The notes beneath the pieces are model-generated. The model was not told where the DNA came from. It ran no database searches and saw only the letters and a list, made by a program, of their open reading frames with translations. The translations under genes were made by a program, and so were the position numbers. This document shows positions 6,925-10,883 of a stretch of DNA of 10,883 nucleotides, piece by piece. Positions within the stretch are counted from its first letter, which is position 1, and every line of letters starts with the position of its first letter. This stretch comes from Flavobacterium sp. (GTDB lineage: Bacteria > Bacteroidota > Bacteroidia > Flavobacteriales > Flavobacteriaceae): positions 1-10,883 of the forward strand of contig JANJWE010000307.1 of assembly GCA_024709705.1 (NCBI GenBank), read 5' to 3'.

Positions 6925-8373
6925 ATGGAGAAGATTATAGAAGAAAACAAGCAAGGAACCAGCTTAGTTTTAGCACAAAAAGAAGGCAATACCAAAAAGC
7001 TATTTATAGAAAGTTACGGCTGTCAGATGAATTTCTCGGATAGTGAAATCGTAGCTTCTATTTTACATGAACAAGGTTACAATACTACTCAAAATTTGGA
7101 AGAAGCCGATTTGGTTTTGGTTAATACGTGTTCTATTCGTGACAAAGCCGAGCAAACGGTTCGCAAGCGATTGGAAAAATACAATGCCGTAAAAAAAATC
7201 AACCCAACCATGAAAGTGGGTGTTTTGGGTTGTATGGCCGAGCGTTTGAAAAGCCAGTTTTTGGAAGAAGAAAAAATTGTAGATATGGTCGTTGGACCTG
7301 ATGCCTATAAAGATATTCCCAACTTATTAAAAGAAGTGGAAGAAGGTCGTGATGCCATCAACGTGATTTTATCTAAAGAAGAAACCTACGGCGATATTTC
7401 TCCTGTTCGTTTAAACAGTAATGGAGTGAATGCGTTTGTTTCTATTACCCGTGGATGCGATAATATGTGTACATTTTGCGTCGTTCCGTTTACACGTGGT
7501 CGTGAAAGAAGTCGTGAACCGCAAAGTATTTTAGAAGAAATCAAAGATTTGTACGAAAGAGGTTTTAAAGAAGTAACGCTTTTAGGTCAAAACGTAGATA
7601 GTTATTTATGGTATGGCGGAGGTTTGAAAAAAGATTTTGACAAAGCTACCGAAATGCAAAAAGCCACAGCCGTTGATTTTGCTCAGTTGTTAGAAATGTG
7701 TGCGGTGCAATTCCCGAAAATGCGTTTCCGTTTTTCTACCTCCAATCCTCAAGATATGCATGTGGAAGTGATTGAAATTATGGCCAAATACCATAACATT
7801 TGCAAATACATCCACTTGCCGGTTCAAAGTGGTAGCACAAGAATTTTAAAAGAAATGAACCGTCAACACACGCGTGAAGAATACATGGCGTTGGTGGACA
7901 AAATATATGAAATCATTCCGGATATTTCGCTTTCGCAAGATATGATTTCCGGTTTCCCAACTGAAACAGAAGAAGACCATCAAGATACCTTGAGTTTGAT
8001 GAAATATGTGAAATACGATTTCGGATTTATGTTTGCCTATTCAGAGCGTCCCGGAACATTAGCAGCCCGAAAAATGGTGGATGATGTGCCGGAAGAAGTT
8101 AAGAAAAGACGTTTAAATGAAATCATCGACTTGCAACAAAAATTAGGCTTGGAAAGAACCAAACGCTTTGTTGGACAGGAAGTTGAAGTTTTAATTGAAA
8201 AAGAATCGAAACGTTCCACCGAACATTGGAGCGGCAGAAACTCGCAAAACACCGTGGTGGTTTTCCCAAAAGAAAATTACAAAGTGGGTGATTTTGTAAT
8301 GGTAAAAATCAACGATTGTACCGCTGCGACATTAATTGGAGAAGCGGTTGGTTATTCGGAAATAATGCAATAA
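6925..8373 (+). CDS. miaB: MiaB, tRNA-2-methylthio-N6-dimethylallyladenosine synthase
   Basis: A 482-residue radical-SAM methylthiotransferase that adds a 2-methylthio group to i6A37 of tRNAs reading UNN codons. The N-terminal UPF0004 domain (about 25-150) has the three auxiliary-cluster cysteines C33 (ESYGCQMN), C69 ([10 protein letters not shown]) and C103 (LGCMAE). The radical-SAM cluster is C178/C182/C185 in [20 protein letters not shown]. Further blocks are [29 protein letters not shown] and [14 protein letters not shown]. The C-terminal ~65 residues form the TRAM RNA-binding domain. [12 protein letters not shown] and the overall layout favour MiaB over RimO and MtaB. About 20 N-terminal residues precede the domain, which is normal in this group. 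The ATG at 6925 follows a good promoter. A long inverted repeat begins 2 nt after the stop and fills the gap to the next gene. Confidence 0.97.
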   Translation: MEKIIEENKQGTSLVLAQKEGNTKKLFIESYGCQMNFSDSEIVASILHEQGYNTTQNLEEADLVLVNTCSIRDKAEQTVRKRLEKYNAVKKINPTMKVGVLGCMAERLKSQFLEEEKIVDMVVGPDAYKDIPNLLKEVEEGRDAINVILSKEETYGDISPVRLNSNGVNAFVSITRGCDNMCTFCVVPFTRGRERSREPQSILEEIKDLYERGFKEVTLLGQNVDSYLWYGGGLKKDFDKATEMQKATAVDFAQLLEMCAVQFPKMRFRFSTSNPQDMHVEVIEIMAKYHNICKYIHLPVQSGSTRILKEMNRQHTREEYMALVDKIYEIIPDISLSQDMISGFPTETEEDHQDTLSLMKYVKYDFGFMFAYSERPGTLAARKMVDDVPEEVKKRRLNEIIDLQQKLGLERTKRFVGQEVEVLIEKESKRSTEHWSGRNSQNTVVVFPKENYKVGDFVMVKINDCTAATLIGEAVGYSEIMQ

Positions 8374-8375
8374 TT

Positions 8376-8444
8376 TTTGTTTCAGGTTTCAAGTTTCAGG
8401 TTAACACCTCAACTTGAAACCTGAAACTTGAAACCTGAAACAAA
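8376..8444. repeat. Perfect 27-bp inverted repeat made of ACYTGAA heptamers (palindromic intergenic element)
   Basis: Arms 8376-8402 and 8418-8444 are perfect reverse complements around a 15-nt spacer. The right half reads as four back-to-back heptamers from 8412 to 8439, alternating ACTTGAA and ACCTGAA; the left arm holds three of the same units inverted. The element begins 2 nt after the miaB stop and ends 2 nt before the ATG of the next gene, so it makes up almost the whole 73-nt gap. Neither strand shows a T-tract after the stem, so it is not a classical intrinsic terminator. If transcribed it would form a very stable hairpin. From memory, similar TTTCAGG/TTTCAAG tracts occur between genes in flavobacterial genomes; this could not be checked here. 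No transposase or target duplication is visible. Confidence 0.93.
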
Positions 8445-8446
8445 TC

Positions 8447-9709
8447 ATGGAATCCGTACAAGCAATAAAACAACGATTTGAAATCATCGGAAATGATCCA
8501 AAACTCAATCGTGCGATAGAAAAAGCCATTCAGGTGGCTCCTACTGATATTTCGGTTTTGGTTACCGGTGAAAGTGGCGTGGGAAAAGAAAGTATTCCGA
8601 AAATTATTCATTCGCTTTCGCATCGAAAGCACGGAAAATACATCGCGGTAAACTGTGGAGCAATCCCTGAAGGAACCATCGACAGCGAATTGTTTGGTCA
8701 TGAAAAAGGAGCCTTTACCGGAGCAACAGGAGCCCGTGAAGGGTATTTTGAAGTAGCCGATGGCGGAACCATTTTTTTGGATGAAGTAGGTGAATTACCC
8801 TTAACGACTCAAGTTCGTTTGCTACGTGTATTAGAAAACGGAGAATTTATCAAAGTAGGTTCGTCGCAAGTGCAAAAAACAAATGTTCGCATTGTGGCGG
8901 CTACCAACGTTAATATGTTTGATGCCATTGAAAAAGGAAAATTCCGTGAAGATTTATATTATCGATTGAGTACCGTTGAAATCATGCTACCTCCTTTACG
9001 AGAAAGAAAGGATGATATTCATTTATTATTTAGAAAATTCGCTGCCGATTTTAGTCAGAAATACAAAATGCCACCTATCAAATTAGATGATAATGCCGTG
9101 GATTTATTGTTGAAATACCGCTGGAGTGGAAATATTCGCCAGTTGCGAAATATTGCTGAACAAATATCGGTCTTAGAAACCCATCGAAATATTTCGTACC
9201 AAACATTATTCAGTTATTTACCTCAAGAAGGTTCGAATCTTCCGGCTGTAATTAAAGATAAAAAAGCCGAAAGCGATTTTAGCAACGAGCGAGAAATCCT
9301 GTACAAAGTACTTTTTGACATGAAAAGTGATTTGAATGATTTGAAGAAACTCACTTTAGAATTGATGCAAAACGGTAGTGCCAAAGTGCAAGAAACCAAT
9401 AAAAATTTAATTCAAAAAATATACGGTTCTAAAGAGGAAAGTGAAATTCCGTTTGAGGAACCTCGAATGAACGTTATTCCGGCTCAAGCAATTCCGGATC
9501 AAGAAGAATTTGAAGATGATGACGATGATCAAGACTATCTTTTTGCTGAAACAGTAGAAGAAGAAGAAACTTTGCGATTGGATGCCAAAGAAATTGAGCT
9601 CATCAAAAAAGCATTAGAACGCAACAAAGGAAAACGCAAAGCAGCTGCTGATGAATTAGGCATTTCGGAACGAACACTCTATCGAAAAATAAAACAATTT
9701 GATTTGTAA
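8447..9709 (+). CDS. Sigma-54-dependent transcriptional activator (AAA+ enhancer-binding protein) without N-terminal sensor domain
   Basis: A 420-residue bacterial enhancer-binding protein. The AAA+ domain occupies about 13-245: Walker A GESGVGKE (41-48), the sigma-54 contact loop GAFTGA (88-93), Walker B GGTIFLDE (106-113), the arginine-finger region FREDLYYRLS (167-175), LPPLRERKDDI and sensor-2 WSGNIRQLRN. Only about a dozen residues precede it, so there is no receiver, GAF or PAS domain and activity is probably set by expression or by a partner. A linker of about 120 residues (262-380) contains a probable helical stretch and an acidic run (EEFEDDDDDQDY). The C-terminus is a Fis-type helix-turn-helix (about 391-417, KRKAAADELGISERTLYRKI). 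The intact GAFTGA loop argues for real sigma-54 activation. The ATG sits just after the palindromic element, and lptE follows after 3 nt, so the two are probably one transcript. Target genes are unknown. Confidence 0.95.
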   Translation: MESVQAIKQRFEIIGNDPKLNRAIEKAIQVAPTDISVLVTGESGVGKESIPKIIHSLSHRKHGKYIAVNCGAIPEGTIDSELFGHEKGAFTGATGAREGYFEVADGGTIFLDEVGELPLTTQVRLLRVLENGEFIKVGSSQVQKTNVRIVAATNVNMFDAIEKGKFREDLYYRLSTVEIMLPPLRERKDDIHLLFRKFAADFSQKYKMPPIKLDDNAVDLLLKYRWSGNIRQLRNIAEQISVLETHRNISYQTLFSYLPQEGSNLPAVIKDKKAESDFSNEREILYKVLFDMKSDLNDLKKLTLELMQNGSAKVQETNKNLIQKIYGSKEESEIPFEEPRMNVIPAQAIPDQEEFEDDDDDQDYLFAETVEEEETLRLDAKEIELIKKALERNKGKRKAAADELGISERTLYRKIKQFDL

Positions 9710-9712
9710 ACC

Positions 9713-10219
9713 ATGAAACGAACCTTAATATTCATACTTTTTTTATCCACTATTTTTTCGATAAATAGTTGTAAATATTACAACTTTACCGGAACCGGAA
9801 AAATTGATGCCAAAACATTTCAAGTCAATTATTTTCAAAATAATGCAGAATTAATAGAACCCGGAATTGAACGTGATTTTACCTTAGCCCTTCAAGATTT
9901 AATTCAAAATCAAACCAATTTAAATTTGGTTACATCCGGTGGTGATTTAAGATATGAAGGAGAAATTACCGGATTTAGAATATCTCCTATGACCGCAACT
10001 GCCGATCAAAGAACAGCTCAAAACAGACTAACATTTACCGTAAATGTTCGTTTCACCAACATGAAAAAAGAAGAGGATAACTTTGAAAAACCGTTTTCAT
10101 TTTTCTATGATTATCCCGCAAATAATCAATTGGTTGGAGCTACATTGGCTGCCGCAAAACAAGAGATTTTTGAACGTATCACACAAGATATTTTTAATGA
10201 ATCCCTAGCCAAATGGTAG
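9713..10219 (+). CDS. lptE: LptE family lipoprotein, LPS transport to the outer membrane
   Basis: A 168-residue protein with a lipoprotein-type signal: MKR, a hydrophobic core, then SINSC with the probable lipidated Cys at 20. The lipobox is atypical, with Asn at -2. The mature part begins KYYNFTG and contains ERDFTLALQDLIQNQTNLNLV, GDLRYEGEITGF and a run of beta-strand-like segments ending in FERITQDIFN, which is the Bacteroidota LptE pattern. Known role: LptE is the lipoprotein plug of the LptD barrel that inserts LPS into the outer leaflet. The start lies 3 nt after the stop of the sigma-54 activator, so the genes are probably co-transcribed. A weak 5-bp hairpin overlaps the stop codon. 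The family call rests on these features plus gene order; sequence conservation in this family is low. Confidence 0.86.
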   Translation: MKRTLIFILFLSTIFSINSCKYYNFTGTGKIDAKTFQVNYFQNNAELIEPGIERDFTLALQDLIQNQTNLNLVTSGGDLRYEGEITGFRISPMTATADQRTAQNRLTFTVNVRFTNMKKEEDNFEKPFSFFYDYPANNQLVGATLAAAKQEIFERITQDIFNESLAKW

Positions 10220-10294
10220 ATTTTCTACAAAACTTTCTTTTGATTGTTAATTTTTTTTAACTTTATACAATAAATTGCTAATTAATTTATCCTT

Positions 10295-10883
10295 TTGAAC
10301 AGTTCAGAATATACATATTTACTCAACAATCCAAGTGCCGTTTCAGAAAAGCAATCTAAAGCTTTGGAAACTGTGGTTGAAAGTTTTCCCTACTTTCAGA
10401 GTGCCAGAGCACTGTATTTGAAAGGCCTATACAATCAGGATAGTTACAAATACAACTTTGTACTTAAACAAACCGCTGCACATACGACAGACCGTAATGT
10501 GCTTTTTGATTTTATAACTTCGGATGAATTTACAATAATTGAAAAGGACATTTACGAAAAAAAGTTAGCTCTTTTATTAGATATTGATGTTGTTGACAGT
10601 AAAGTTGAATCTAAGGATATAGCGGGAATTCAAAATTTATCCGATTTAAAAGTAATCCCTACTGTTGAATATGAATCGAGTGAAGTAGAATTTGTAAAAA
10701 TTAAAAACACAGAAAAGTCTGAGATTACGATAACCACTCCTGAACACGCTGAAGAAAAGATAGAATCTGACAACCCATCTGAATTAATTTCGCCTTCCGA
10801 GTCAAGTGAAACAAAATCAGAAAATGAATCATTAACACCTGAAATAGAAATTGCAGACACAGTTGACAATCCCCTTGACTCTG
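10295..10883 (+). CDS. Conserved flavobacterial protein of unknown function, TTG start, partial at 3' end
   Basis: An uninterrupted frame runs from a TAA at 10283-10285 to the window edge (196 codons from the TTG) and has no ATG; the TTG at 10295 is the only plausible start seen. It reads M(TTG)NSSEYTYLLNNPSAVSEK, then a region with ESFPYFQSARALYLKGLYNQ, AAHTTDRNVLFDFITSDEF and EKKLALLLDIDVVD, resembling a short helical repeat-like N-terminal domain. After about residue 125 the sequence becomes low-complexity and rich in Ser, Glu, Thr and Pro, probably disordered. No signal peptide or membrane segment is seen. From memory, flavobacterial genomes carry a similar protein between lptE and secG, with an N-terminus of the same type; this supports the start but was not checked. 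It lies 75 nt after lptE on the same strand. Function not recognised. Confidence 0.82.
   Translation, partial: MNSSEYTYLLNNPSAVSEKQSKALETVVESFPYFQSARALYLKGLYNQDSYKYNFVLKQTAAHTTDRNVLFDFITSDEFTIIEKDIYEKKLALLLDIDVVDSKVESKDIAGIQNLSDLKVIPTVEYESSEVEFVKIKNTEKSEITITTPEHAEEKIESDNPSELISPSESSETKSENESLTPEIEIADTVDNPLDS

Noticed and set aside
8376..8444. CRISPR array or intrinsic terminator
   Set aside because: The heptamers abut each other with no unique spacers, so it is not CRISPR. Neither strand has a T-tract after the stem, so it is not a classical terminator.
8396..8701. Minus-strand open frame of 101 codons ending in FQVSSFRFQV
   Set aside because: It lies antisense to the start of the sigma-54 activator, and its repetitive end is only the translated heptamer palindrome. 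No promoter or family signal.
10216..10265. Weak hairpins (GTAGA/TCTAC at 10216-10228; GTTAA/TTAAC at 10246-10261) and a TAACTTTA box downstream of lptE
   Set aside because: The stems are only 5 bp, and the box has no TTG at an acceptable distance (15 bp at best). Not enough for a terminator or promoter call.
10630..10869. Minus-strand open frame of 79 codons, Ser/Asp-rich
   Set aside because: It is the antisense shadow of the Ser/Glu-rich part of the TTG-start gene on the plus strand.

Overview
The window looks like a low-GC Bacteroidota chromosome, most likely a Flavobacterium-like member of the Flavobacteriaceae. Four things point there: a gldK-gldL-gldM block (type IX secretion and gliding), promoter boxes of the Bacteroidota type (TTG plus TAnnTTTG), start sites without a Shine-Dalgarno motif, and the gene order miaB, sigma-54 activator, lptE.

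Layout. Positions 1-2873 on the minus strand hold gldM (its C-terminal part lies outside the window), gldL and gldK, transcribed K-L-M from a likely promoter at 2913-2943. Upstream on the same strand is a tight two-gene unit, topA (4234-6747) followed after 3 nt by an arginase-fold gene (3079-4230). A hairpin with a T-tract at 3001-3036 probably ends this unit before gldK. From the divergent gap 6748-6924 the plus strand carries miaB (tRNA ms2i6A methylthiolation), an orphan sigma-54 enhancer-binding protein, lptE (LPS transport lipoprotein), and the 5' part of a gene that appears to start with TTG at 10295 and runs off the window.

How the genes fit together. GldK is an outer-membrane-associated lipoprotein, and GldL/GldM form the inner-membrane, proton-driven motor. 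LptE serves LPS delivery to the outer membrane, so two cell-envelope modules flank two information-processing genes (topA, miaB). The activator-lptE pair is separated by only 3 nt, which suggests co-transcription.

Most unusual points. (1) Nearly the whole 73-nt gap between miaB and the sigma-54 activator is a perfect 27-bp inverted repeat built from a 7-bp unit (ACYTGAA); it starts just after the miaB stop and ends just before the next start codon. (2) The arginase-fold protein keeps the framework of the family but has lost about half of the metal ligands. (3) The last gene has no in-frame ATG in the visible part and seems to use TTG. No insertion sequence, CRISPR array, tRNA or rRNA was seen. 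No stretch above 300 bases lacks a gene; the longest gaps are 2874-3078 and 6748-6924, and both hold regulatory sites.
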